Shown here one piece after another: positions 34,052-41,527 of a stretch of DNA of 64,000 nt. The stretch spans positions 124,001 to 188,000 of the forward strand of contig JBMNOE010000002.1 of assembly GCA_050942895.1 (NCBI GenBank), read 5' to 3'. Numbering within the stretch: position 1 is the stretch's first letter; every line of letters starts with the position of its first letter. Below the pieces are notes generated by a model. The model worked only from the letters and a program-made list of their open reading frames with translations, did not search any database and was not told where the DNA came from. This stretch comes from JBNRMR01 sp050942895 (lineage in GTDB: Bacteria > Bacillota > Clostridia > Christensenellales > UBA1750). Position numbers and translations under genes: made by a program.

Positions 34052-35278
34052 CTACTTGCTCGTCTTTTCGTCCAGCAACGCCTTTATCTTTATTGGCAGG
34101 CCGTAAAGGCTGATAAAGCCCTTGCTGTCCATCTGGTCGAAAACCTCGTCCTCGCCGAAGGTGGCGATGTCCTCATCATAAAGAGAATAGGGGCTGGTCA
34201 TGCCCGCACCGATGATATTGCCCTTGTAAAGCTTTAGCTTCACACTGCCGGTCACCGTCTTTTGGGTCTCGTCCACAAAGGCGGAAAGAGCTTCCCTAAG
34301 GGGCGTGTACCAAAGGCCGTTGTAAACCAGGTCTGCAAACTCCAGCGCCATCTTCTGCTTATAGTGAAGGGTGGCTTTGTCCAGGCAGAGCTGCTCCAGC
34401 ATCTCATGGGCCTGGTAGAGGATGGTGCCGCCCGGAGTCTCGTAAACGCCCCTGCTCTTCATGCCCACCAGCCTGTTTTCCACCATGTCCAAAATGCCCA
34501 CGCCATGCTTGCCGCCGATTTCATTCAGCTTTTTAATCAGCTCGACGCCGCCCAGCTTTTCGCCGCCCACCGCCACAGGCACGCCCTTTTCAAAGTCCAC
34601 GCAGATATATTCCGCCTTGTCGGGGGCTTCTTCGGGGGTGACGCACATCTCCATGTTGCCGTCGTACTTCGGCTCGTTGGCTGGGTCTTCAAGCTCCAGC
34701 CCCTCATGGGAAAGATGCCAGAGATTTTTATCCTTGGAGTAGTTCGTCTCACGGGTGATGTTAAGGGGCACATTGTGCTTTTCTGCGTAGTCGATCTCGT
34801 CATCCCTGCTCTTAAGCTCCCACACCCTCCACGGGGCGATGACGGGCATGTTGGGCGCGAAGGCCTTTATGGCCAGCTCAAAGCGGACCTGGTCATTGCC
34901 CTTTCCGGTGCAGCCGTGGGCGATGGCGTCGGCGTTTTCCTTCTTGGCGATCTCCGTTATCCTCTTGGCGATTATGGGCCTCGCAAAGGCTGTCCCCAAC
35001 AGGTATTTGTTCTCATAAACCGCGCCGGCCTTCAGCGTGGGGAAAATGTATTCGTCCACGAATTCTTCCTGCAAATCCTCGATGTAGAGCTTGCTTGCGC
35101 CGGTCTTTTTTGCCTTTTCGTGCAGGCCCGAAAGCTCCTTGCCCTGACCCACATCCGCCGCCACGGCGATGATCTCGCAGCCTTCGTAGTTTTCTTTCAG
35201 CCATGGAATGATTATCGACGTATCCAGCCCGCCGGAATACGCCAGCACTATCTTTTTATAATTGTTGTCTTTTTTCAT
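34052..35278 (-). CDS. argG: Argininosuccinate synthase
   Basis: The ATG at 35278 follows GGAGGGG and gives 408 residues. The ATP pyrophosphatase P-loop AYSGGLDTSIIIPWL, the GCTGKGNDQVRFELA block and the EDPANEPKY region identify it. It condenses citrulline and aspartate. It is the first gene of the operon argG-H-C-J-B-D-F, which makes arginine from glutamate. The promoter at 35313-35340 and the operator-like site at 35349-35362 lie just upstream. Confidence 0.97.
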   Translation of the reverse strand: MKKDNNYKKIVLAYSGGLDTSIIIPWLKENYEGCEIIAVAADVGQGKELSGLHEKAKKTGASKLYIEDLQEEFVDEYIFPTLKAGAVYENKYLLGTAFARPIIAKRITEIAKKENADAIAHGCTGKGNDQVRFELAIKAFAPNMPVIAPWRVWELKSRDDEIDYAEKHNVPLNITRETNYSKDKNLWHLSHEGLELEDPANEPKYDGNMEMCVTPEEAPDKAEYICVDFEKGVPVAVGGEKLGGVELIKKLNEIGGKHGVGILDMVENRLVGMKSRGVYETPGGTILYQAHEMLEQLCLDKATLHYKQKMALEFADLVYNGLWYTPLREALSAFVDETQKTVTGSVKLKLYKGNIIGAGMTSPYSLYDEDIATFGEDEVFDQMDSKGFISLYGLPIKIKALLDEKTSK

Positions 35279-35312
35279 CTCAGTTCCCCTCCGCAATTAC
35301 ATGCTATTGCAT

Positions 35313-35362
35313 ATTATACGCCTTTTATTCAGGTTGTCAACAGTTTTTTGTATAAATATTCA
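35313..35362 (-). promoter_or_regulatory. Promoter and ARG-box-like operator of the arginine operon
   Basis: On the minus strand TTGACA (35335-35340) and TATAAT (35313-35318) are 16 bp apart, both perfect. Directly upstream, 35349-35362 reads TGTATAAATATTCA, one base from the ArgR/AhrC consensus half-site pair TGAATWWWWATTCA. A single half-site TGAATAAAA lies in the spacer. Arginine-dependent repression by ArgR is therefore likely. Confidence 0.75.
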
Positions 35363-35462
35363 ATAAATATGTATTGTGAGCTAATCCCCCAAAAAGCACT
35401 TGCTTCCAAAAACTGCCTATGGCATAATTAAATTGTTCAATAAAACAAAGAAGGGATCCCCT

Positions 35463-36284
35463 ATGAAGAAGCCGGCTTTGCTGATTTTGCTGATTTTCGC
35501 CCTCCCCCTGATTTTTCCTTCTTCCTTGGCGCTTGCGGAAAACAGCTTGGAGGCCGACCTCGCCTCCTGGCTGTATGACTTTTACGGCTACAAACACAGG
35601 GTTTACGCCGGCGAAGAATTCAGTGAAACCGAGCTCACCAAATATTTTGACTTAAGTGATCCTGACTCCTATGATTTCTACGAACACGAAGTTTTAGTCA
35701 TTTACAAGGAGATAAAAACTTTTCATCACTATGCCGTACAAGGCAAAAACATATTATGGTCAGACTACGACCATTCGGTTGTTGTAGGATCGGTTCGGGA
35801 GACGTCGGAAGGCCTTATTGCCGATGTTGAGCTGACTTTTTTGTTTGATTTATTCAACAGGGCCAATGAATATCCCCTTGGAGGAGTCCTTGAATACTCG
35901 CTTAAAATCGGCGAAAGCGCAACGGGTTTTTATCTAAAAGAAAAGGGTCTGAACGGATATTTCATGCCCGAAAGCGACATGGATTTTGCCATTCATGAAT
36001 TTCGCGCCAATCAAGGCGGTGAAACATACCGCTTTGATGAGATTTATTCAAAAATCATAGGATACAGCGATCCGTCCTCACTAAGCCCCGAACAGGACAT
36101 GAAAATACGGTATCAGTTTCTTGAGGCGGAGGGTTTCATAAACTCTGCTGGCGTTTTGGGCTCAGCTTGCGCAGAATTCAGAAAGTCGGTGGAACTTTTG
36201 CCCTCAGGCGGAGCAAAGGCTTATAAATATGAAATAGCCGGTGGAGCAGGGGCAGCCGGACATATTGCTTATGCTGAAAAATAA
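35463..36284 (+). CDS. Secreted protein of unknown function
   Basis: The ATG at 35463 follows GAAGGGAT and gives 273 residues. The N-terminus is a clear Sec signal peptide (two Lys, a long hydrophobic core, cleavage likely at SLALAEN, about residue 25). There is no lipobox cysteine, wall-anchor motif or membrane segment after it, so secretion or loose surface attachment is expected. The mature part is acidic and rich in aromatic residues. I recognise no domain. It is flanked by the divergent arginine operon and a bidirectional terminator. Confidence 0.65.
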   Translation: MKKPALLILLIFALPLIFPSSLALAENSLEADLASWLYDFYGYKHRVYAGEEFSETELTKYFDLSDPDSYDFYEHEVLVIYKEIKTFHHYAVQGKNILWSDYDHSVVVGSVRETSEGLIADVELTFLFDLFNRANEYPLGGVLEYSLKIGESATGFYLKEKGLNGYFMPESDMDFAIHEFRANQGGETYRFDEIYSKIIGYSDPSSLSPEQDMKIRYQFLEAEGFINSAGVLGSACAEFRKSVELLPSGGAKAYKYEIAGGAGAAGHIAYAEK

Positions 36285-36326
36285 GCCTTAAAAAACATCC
36301 CTTGCCTTCCCGAAAGCCGTTAGGGA

Positions 36327-36366
36327 AAATAAAAAGCCTTTCCTAAATAGGAAAGGCTTTTTATTT
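36327..36366. terminator. Bidirectional intrinsic terminator
   Basis: A 19-bp perfect stem (36327-36345 with 36348-36366) with a 2-nt AA loop has A/T runs at both ends. It serves the secreted protein gene and the convergent XRE gene. Confidence 0.92.
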
Positions 36367-36392
36367 GTGGGTGGGCGGGCCCGCCGCCGATG
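36367..36392 (+). repeat. Copy of the dispersed GC-rich intergenic motif
   Basis: GTGGGTGGGCGGGCCCGCC directly after the bidirectional terminator is the clearest copy of the element, with near matches at 7021, 28291 and 39504. Confidence 0.6.
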
Positions 36393-36419
36393 CAAAAAAC
36401 CCGCTCTGCGCTAACCAGA

Positions 36420-36929
36420 CTAATCAGCCTCTGAGCCAAGGCCGATGCGCTTCGTGGCGTATTCATAAGCGCCCCTGTAGTCCTCCATCTCCTTGCAGCA
36501 ATCCTCCAGCGCAATGCACACCATATTCTTTTCTTCCACGGTCAAAGAATCGCTGTATATTTCCTCCAGCCTGCTTCTTGCTTCTTCAGCTTCACCCCGG
36601 GCGATGAGAATATACCCCTGTATGCACACCGCCGCCGCCACAGCCGGGCTGCCTTCTTCTATCTTTTGCGCAAGGCGAAAAATCTTCTTGCCATATCCGC
36701 CGAAATCCTGCACCTTCTCCGGCAGCTTTTTCATGTCCTCATCGCTGACAAAATAGCCCATGGGCACTTCCAGCGCTTGAGCAATATGCTCCAAAGTCCT
36801 TATCGATGGCGTTGCGCTACCGTTTTCAATCTTTGAAAGCATGTTTCTTGTCATATAGCCTTCAACGACTTCGCTTTGAGTCATCTTCCTGTGAAGGCGC
36901 AATTCGCGTATCTTCCCGCCAATGTTCAC
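36420..36929 (-). CDS. XRE-family regulator with a helical (TPR-like) C-terminal domain
   Basis: A GTG at 36929, after GCGGTGG, gives 169 residues starting MNIGGKIRELRLHRKMTQSE; the upstream extension to 37037 is hydrophobic and out of place. Residues about 4-60 are an HTH_3 domain (TRNMLSKIENGSATPSIRTL). Residues about 85-165 are helical and resemble tetratricopeptide repeats, as in Rgg/PlcR-type regulators, though short. It is divergent from the NfeD-flotillin operon, with a perfect 7-bp dyad in between, so it may control that operon. Confidence 0.8.
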   Translation of the reverse strand: MNIGGKIRELRLHRKMTQSEVVEGYMTRNMLSKIENGSATPSIRTLEHIAQALEVPMGYFVSDEDMKKLPEKVQDFGGYGKKIFRLAQKIEEGSPAVAAAVCIQGYILIARGEAEEARSRLEEIYSDSLTVEEKNMVCIALEDCCKEMEDYRGAYEYATKRIGLGSEAD

Positions 36930-37052
36930 GCATACCACCGCTTTCAGAACATAGAGTATGGACCACTTACAGTAATTTAAATTTACTATAGCATATAAAC
37001 ATTTTATTTTCAATACTATATAGCAAAAAAGTACCAAAAAAGACTGCTTGTC

Positions 37053-37070
37053 AATTCGTTTCCACGAATT
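37053..37070. promoter_or_regulatory. Inverted repeat in the divergent XRE/nfeD region, candidate operator
   Basis: AATTCGT and ACGAATT (37053-37059 and 37064-37070) are separated by TTCC. The site lies 47 bp before the -35 of the NfeD operon and about 125 bp from the XRE start. Confidence 0.45.
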
Positions 37071-37116
37071 ACGTAGTATTTTTAAAATAATTATTCAATA
37101 TTATTATCGTAATTCA

Positions 37117-37145
37117 TTGACAAATGCCCCCAGCAGTATTAAAAT
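37117..37145 (+). promoter_or_regulatory. Sigma-A promoter of the NfeD-flotillin operon
   Basis: TTGACA (37117-37122) and TAAAAT (37140-37145) are 17 bp apart and lie about 50 bp before the start codon. Confidence 0.7.
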
Positions 37146-37193
37146 AAAAGTGAATTGAAATTACCATCGCTATAAGACAAAGGTGGGATGAAT

Positions 37194-37943
37194 ATGCTTT
37201 CCTGGTTCGATGCCCTTCCCCTGCTGGAAAAAATCTTTTATTACATGGCACTTCCTGCGACAGCAATTATCGTCATACAGACAGTGATGCTCATTTTCGG
37301 CGGCTTCGGCTCCGATCAAAGCGATCTGGACGCAGGCTCATCCGATTCCTTCGGCGACATTGACGGCGATCTCGACGTTGATTTCGACGGCGATCTTGGC
37401 GTTGATCTCGACCTTGACATGGCGGAAAGCGGCCTTGACATCTCCGGCGACATCGCCGACACGGATCTGCCCGAAAGCAGCGATGTCAACGAGCGGACCG
37501 CCGGTGAAAGCGGCATCAAGTTCGTCACCGTCCGCGGCGTCATCACCTTTTTCGCCATCACCGGCTGGACCGGAATTCTCTTCATGGAGTTCAAATTTCC
37601 AGAGCTTATCTCCATAATCTTCGCCCTGATATTCGGCGCGGGCGCCATGGTCACGGTTGCATATCTCGTGCGCGCCCTGATGCGCCTGGACGCCAGCGGC
37701 AAGAGGAGCTATAATGCCGCCCTTGGCCAGGTCTGCGATGTTTATCTGACAATACCCGCCAGCGGCCAGGGTTCAGGCAAAGTCACCATGAACCTGGGCG
37801 GAAGGTTCTCCGAATATGATGCCATAACCACATGCCCGCGCCCCATAAAAACCGGCGAGGTGGCCCGAGTGGTGGACATCGTCAAGATGAACGTGATGGT
37901 GGTAGAGCCGGAAAACGGCGAAGCCGGCGAAGCAATCTTTTAG
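37194..37943 (+). CDS. NfeD-like membrane protein with an acidic repeat linker (YuaF-like)
   Basis: The ATG at 37194 has AAAGGTGGG at the right distance (an ATG at 37188 is too close) and gives 249 residues. A first membrane helix (about 14-36) is followed by a strongly acidic linker (about 38-95) with repeated Asp-Gly/Asp-Leu-Asp units such as DIDGDLDVDFDGDLG. Two or three more helices (about 112-160) lead to a small beta-barrel of the NfeD OB type (about 175-245). Such proteins pair with flotillin, the next gene, in membrane microdomains. The acidic linker is far longer than in typical family members and might bind cations. Confidence 0.8.
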   Translation: MLSWFDALPLLEKIFYYMALPATAIIVIQTVMLIFGGFGSDQSDLDAGSSDSFGDIDGDLDVDFDGDLGVDLDLDMAESGLDISGDIADTDLPESSDVNERTAGESGIKFVTVRGVITFFAITGWTGILFMEFKFPELISIIFALIFGAGAMVTVAYLVRALMRLDASGKRSYNAALGQVCDVYLTIPASGQGSGKVTMNLGGRFSEYDAITTCPRPIKTGEVARVVDIVKMNVMVVEPENGEAGEAIF

Positions 37944-38000
37944 CGCAATTAATCCCCAGCGCAAGCCAAAAAACAAAAACAGAAAGGTGGAATTTAAAAC

Positions 38001-39419
38001 ATGCCATACCTGATTATCTGGATATCGGTCATCCTTCTCATCTTCTTCGGTCTTGTTGCGGCCATTTTATCCCGCTACCGCAAATGCCCCTCCGACAAGA
38101 TCATGGTCATTTACGGCCGCGTGGGCGAAACCACCAGCGGTCAAAGCCATGCCGCAGCAAAGTGCCTCCATGGCGGCGCCACCTTCATATGGCCCATCAT
38201 ACAGGCATTTGAATACCTCGATCTCAGGCCCATTTCAATCGGCGTGGACCTAAAAAGCGCCCTTTCACGCCAGAACATAAGGGTGGATGCTCCCTGTAAT
38301 TTCACCGTGGGCATCTCCACCGAGCCCGACATCATGCAAAACGCTGCCGAGCGCCTTCTGGGCCTTAAGCGCAACGAGGTGCAGGATCTTGCAAGGGATA
38401 TCATCTTCGGGCAGCTTCGCCTTGTAATCGCCACGATGGACATCGAGGAGATCAACACCGACCGCGACAAGTTCCTGGCCGCCGTTTCCAGCAACGTCGA
38501 AGGCGAGCTTAAGAAGATCGGCCTGCGCCTGATCAACGTCAACATGACCGACATCACCGACGAATCCGGCTACATCGACGCCCTGGGCAAGGAAGCCGCC
38601 GCCAAGGCCATAAACGACGCCAAGATCAGCGTCGCCGAAAAGGACAGGGACGGCAACATCGGCGCGGCAAACGCGCAAAGAGACCAGCGCATTCAGGTCT
38701 CCTCCGCCAACTCCGCCGCCGTCAAGGGCGAAAACGAATCCCGCATAGTCATCGCCAACTCCGAGTCACAAAGGCGCGAAAGCGAGGCCGAGGCAAACCG
38801 CAAGGCCACAGCCGCCGAAAAGGTCGCGGAAGCGAAGGCGCTCGAGGAGTCCTACGCAGCACAGAAGGAAGCCGAAACCGCCAGGGCAATGCGCGAACAG
38901 GCCACAATGGAGGCCGACGTCATCATCAGGGCGGAGATTGATAAGCGCCGCGCTGAGATCGACGCCGAGGCCGAAGCGGAGAAGATCCGCCGCCAGGCAA
39001 GGGGCGAGGCCGACGCAATATTCGCCCGAATGGAAGCCCAGGCCCGAGGCGTGGAGGAGCTCCTTTCCCGTCAGGCCGCAGGTCTGTCCAAGATAATGGA
39101 CGCTGCCGGCGGAAACGCAGACGCGGCTGTCAAGATGATGATCGCTGAAAAGATGGAGGCCATCGTCAAGGCTCAGACCGAGGCCGTAAAGAACCTGAAG
39201 ATCGACAAGGTCACCGTATGGGACGGCGGAACCGACGCGAGCGGCAAGAACGCCACCGCCAATTTCGCCTCGGGGCTCATAAAATCGCTGCCCCCGCTGA
39301 ATGATATGTTTGAGATGGCCGGCCTTTCGCTGCCCAGCATCCTCTCCGTTGACGGGAAAAAGACGGAAGCCCTGCCGCAGGCCGTTGAAGCCCCACAGGC
39401 CGAAAGCGCTGCGCAGTAA
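38001..39419 (+). CDS. Flotillin (SPFH/band 7 protein, YuaG-like)
   Basis: The 472-residue protein has an N-terminal hydrophobic hairpin (about 3-25), a SPFH domain (about 30-200) and a long Ala/Glu-rich coiled coil (about 205-400; EAEANRKATAAEKVAEAKAL and similar), then a C-terminal oligomerisation part. Flotillins organise membrane microdomains and protein assembly. AAAGGTGG precedes the ATG. It is the second gene of an nfeD-flotillin operon, as in Bacillus yuaF-yuaG. Confidence 0.94.
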   Translation: MPYLIIWISVILLIFFGLVAAILSRYRKCPSDKIMVIYGRVGETTSGQSHAAAKCLHGGATFIWPIIQAFEYLDLRPISIGVDLKSALSRQNIRVDAPCNFTVGISTEPDIMQNAAERLLGLKRNEVQDLARDIIFGQLRLVIATMDIEEINTDRDKFLAAVSSNVEGELKKIGLRLINVNMTDITDESGYIDALGKEAAAKAINDAKISVAEKDRDGNIGAANAQRDQRIQVSSANSAAVKGENESRIVIANSESQRRESEAEANRKATAAEKVAEAKALEESYAAQKEAETARAMREQATMEADVIIRAEIDKRRAEIDAEAEAEKIRRQARGEADAIFARMEAQARGVEELLSRQAAGLSKIMDAAGGNADAAVKMMIAEKMEAIVKAQTEAVKNLKIDKVTVWDGGTDASGKNATANFASGLIKSLPPLNDMFEMAGLSLPSILSVDGKKTEALPQAVEAPQAESAAQ

Positions 39420-39503
39420 AAAACGAAGCTTACTTTCCGGACGCTCCTTAGGGAGATGCAAGCAAAGCCGCCTTGCTAAGAGCAACGGCGGTTTTGCGGC
39501 ATC

Positions 39504-39530
39504 GTGGGCGGGTGGGTGCGCCGCCGGTAG
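39504..39530 (+). repeat. Copy of the dispersed GC-rich intergenic motif (diverged)
   Basis: GTGGGCGGGTGGGTGCGCCGCC lies between flotillin and the acetyltransferase; its order of GGGCGGG and GGGTGG blocks differs from the other copies. Confidence 0.45.
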
Positions 39531-39577
39531 AGGAAATCGCCCCCCAAGAGCAATTCTTTATTACTGGAAGTGATGAT

Positions 39578-40102
39578 ATGAATGAAAAGATAATCCTGGA
39601 GCGCCCCGGCCCCCAGCACATGGATGACGTTTTCTCCTACATGCAGGAGCATATCGGCCAGGGCGAATACCATCTGCACGGCTCCGGCGGGCTGGACAAG
39701 GCCCTTTCCTATGAGGAATGGCTGGAGGATCTCCGCCATGAACAAACGCAGCCTAAGGAAGGCCTCGTTCCCGCCACCACCTTTTTCGCCGTTAGAAAGC
39801 ATGACAGGAAGCTTATCGGCGCCATTCAGATTCGTCATGAGCTGAACGACTTTCTCCTTAAATACTACGGCCATATAGGCTTCGGCGTAAGACCCATGGA
39901 ACGCAAAAAGGGCTATGCCACCCAAATGCTCGGCCTGGCTCTGGATTACTGCCGCCAGTTAGGCCTTGAAAACATCCTCATTTCCTGCGATAAAACCAAC
40001 GCCGCCTCCGCCGCGACAATACAAAAATGCGGCGGCGTTCTTGAAAACGAAGTCGCCCAGGAGGACGGCAGCCTCCTTCAGCGCTACTGGATTTCTTTGT
40101 AG
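39578..40102 (+). CDS. GNAT-family N-acetyltransferase
   Basis: The ATG at 39578 follows GGAAGTGAT and gives 174 residues. Residues about 85-165 hold the GNAT core: GHIGFGVRPMERKKGYATQML (acetyl-CoA loop) and LGLENILISCDKTNAASAATI. The substrate is unknown. The frame upstream to 39473 runs through the GC-rich repeat and is not part of the gene. A terminator follows at 40128. Confidence 0.88.
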   Translation: MNEKIILERPGPQHMDDVFSYMQEHIGQGEYHLHGSGGLDKALSYEEWLEDLRHEQTQPKEGLVPATTFFAVRKHDRKLIGAIQIRHELNDFLLKYYGHIGFGVRPMERKKGYATQMLGLALDYCRQLGLENILISCDKTNAASAATIQKCGGVLENEVAQEDGSLLQRYWISL

Positions 40103-40127
40103 CTTAAGAAACAACTTGAGAAAAACC

Positions 40128-40158
40128 AAGCCCCGTCGTACATACTACAGTGGGGCTT
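40128..40158 (+). terminator. Intrinsic terminator after the acetyltransferase gene
   Basis: AAGCCCC (40128-40134) pairs with GGGGCTT (40152-40158), followed by TTTTAGTTTGTTTTTT. Confidence 0.85.
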
Positions 40159-40330
40159 TTTAGTTTGTTTTTTCAGATATCCTTAAGGGCGCCGCCCTCA
40201 AACTCCAGCCAAAGCGAGGCTCCCTTTGTAATACCCTTATCACAATAAAACCTTTTTATAAAGGACCAAAGGAATTCTTCCCATTTCGTGTTCCCCTTCC
40301 TCAATGATCAAGAGCGCGGGAGAAAGGGTC

Positions 40331-40376
40331 AAGGGGTTTTATCCCTTGCGGGTGCGGGGTGGAGCCCCGGCACGCC
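40331..40376 (+). repeat. Hairpin plus related GC-rich intergenic sequence
   Basis: CAAGGG and CCCTTG (40331-40349) form a small hairpin, followed by GCGGGTGCGGGGTGGAGCCCC-like DNA at 40349-40376. It shares the AAGGGGTTTT start with the copy at 28277 and lies just after the ddh stop on the other strand. The remaining gap (40160-40330) holds nothing I can name. Confidence 0.45.
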
Positions 40377-40386
40377 TCCCCCCCGG

Positions 40387-41370
40387 CTAAAGTAGCTCAG
40401 CGCGCAGTTCCTCCGGCGACTGGGCGGAAAGCAGCCCCGGCGCGATGTCCAGCACCGTCCGTGCGCCGGTTTCGCCGTCCATCGCCATGCGGTAGGCCGC
40501 TCTTGCATAGGCAGTCAGCACATTGGCGGTAAACTCGGGGTTTGAGTCCAGCTTCAGGCTATATTCGATTATCTGCCGCGAACTCTGCCGTAAATTCTCC
40601 CCCGTGGTGCCGCTCCTCAGCACAAAGCCGCCATGGTTCATCCGGGAATGCTCCCGCTCAAACTCTTCCTCGCCGATGAATTTCACTGTCGTGTCGTAAT
40701 CCGCGAAATATTTGGGCATGTTCACGATTTCACTCTCAATCCTCGCCCTGTCCGCACCTTCATGGGCCACAACATAGCAAAGCCTTCTGTGCTTTTCGCG
40801 GGTTGAAAGCTCCGGCGTTTCGCCGCCCCTTATCTTTTCAATGGCATCCTTTACCGGCAGGGTATATTGAACCGCCGCCTTGACGCCCTCTACGCGCCGC
40901 ACCGCATCCGAATGCCCCTGGCTCACTCCGTCTCCCCAGAAGGTGTAATCAACCCCATTGGGCAGAACCGCCCGTGCATATGCCCTGTTGATGGAAAACA
41001 GCCCGGGATCCCAGCCGACGGAGATGATGGAGAGCCGCCTGCCTTTTTTCGCAGCCTCATCCACCTTGGCGAAGTACCGAGGAATGTCCGCGTGGGTGTC
41101 GAAGCTGTCCACAGTGCAGAACATCCTGGCGATCTGTGGCGTCTGCTCCGGCAGATCCTTGGCGCTGCCGCCGCACAGCATCATCACGTCTATCTCGCCT
41201 TTAAACCTTGGAATATCGTTCATGTGGTAAACTTCAGCCATTGCGCCTTTGATGGTCTGAGGAGGCCTGCGGGTAAAAACCGCCACCAGCTCCATGTCCG
41301 AATTCTGAGCTATTGAAAGCTGCACCCCTTTGGCGATATTCCCGAAGCCGACTATGCCTATTCTTATCAT
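40387..41370 (-). CDS. ddh: meso-Diaminopimelate D-dehydrogenase
   Basis: The 327-residue enzyme makes meso-diaminopimelate from tetrahydrodipicolinate in one NADPH-dependent step, for lysine and cell wall synthesis. The N-terminal IRIGIVGFGNIAKGVQ nucleotide site, the CTVDSFDTHADIP block, SVGWDPGLFSINRAYA and the HGGFVLRSG region are characteristic. Length is normal. GGAGGA lies close to the ATG. It is a single gene, divergent from the glycosidase gene. Confidence 0.95.
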   Translation of the reverse strand: MIRIGIVGFGNIAKGVQLSIAQNSDMELVAVFTRRPPQTIKGAMAEVYHMNDIPRFKGEIDVMMLCGGSAKDLPEQTPQIARMFCTVDSFDTHADIPRYFAKVDEAAKKGRRLSIISVGWDPGLFSINRAYARAVLPNGVDYTFWGDGVSQGHSDAVRRVEGVKAAVQYTLPVKDAIEKIRGGETPELSTREKHRRLCYVVAHEGADRARIESEIVNMPKYFADYDTTVKFIGEEEFEREHSRMNHGGFVLRSGTTGENLRQSSRQIIEYSLKLDSNPEFTANVLTAYARAAYRMAMDGETGARTVLDIAPGLLSAQSPEELRAELL

Positions 41371-41467
41371 ATCAAATCCTCCTTAAGCTGAGCTTCCTTT
41401 CCCATTGATAATAGCATATTACCCCCCAAAATACCACCTGATCAGCTATCGCTATTTTTGATTGCAT

Positions 41468-41476
41468 GTTATAATA
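41468..41476 (+). promoter_or_regulatory. Extended -10 promoter element of the GH106-like gene
   Basis: TGTTATAAT is a full extended -10 motif, 52 bp before the GTG start. No convincing -35 is present. Confidence 0.5.
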
Positions 41477-41527
41477 TTTGCATATATCTAAAGAGAATAT
41501 CAATAAAAACACACCAGAGGTGCAGAT

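Noticed and set aside
34262..35431. 389-codon plus-strand open frame
   Set aside because: It is antisense to argG and runs through the arginine operon promoter.
35297..35462. T-box or riboswitch upstream of argG
   Set aside because: The leader is only about 30 nt after the promoter, too short for such an element; the ARG-box-like site explains control.
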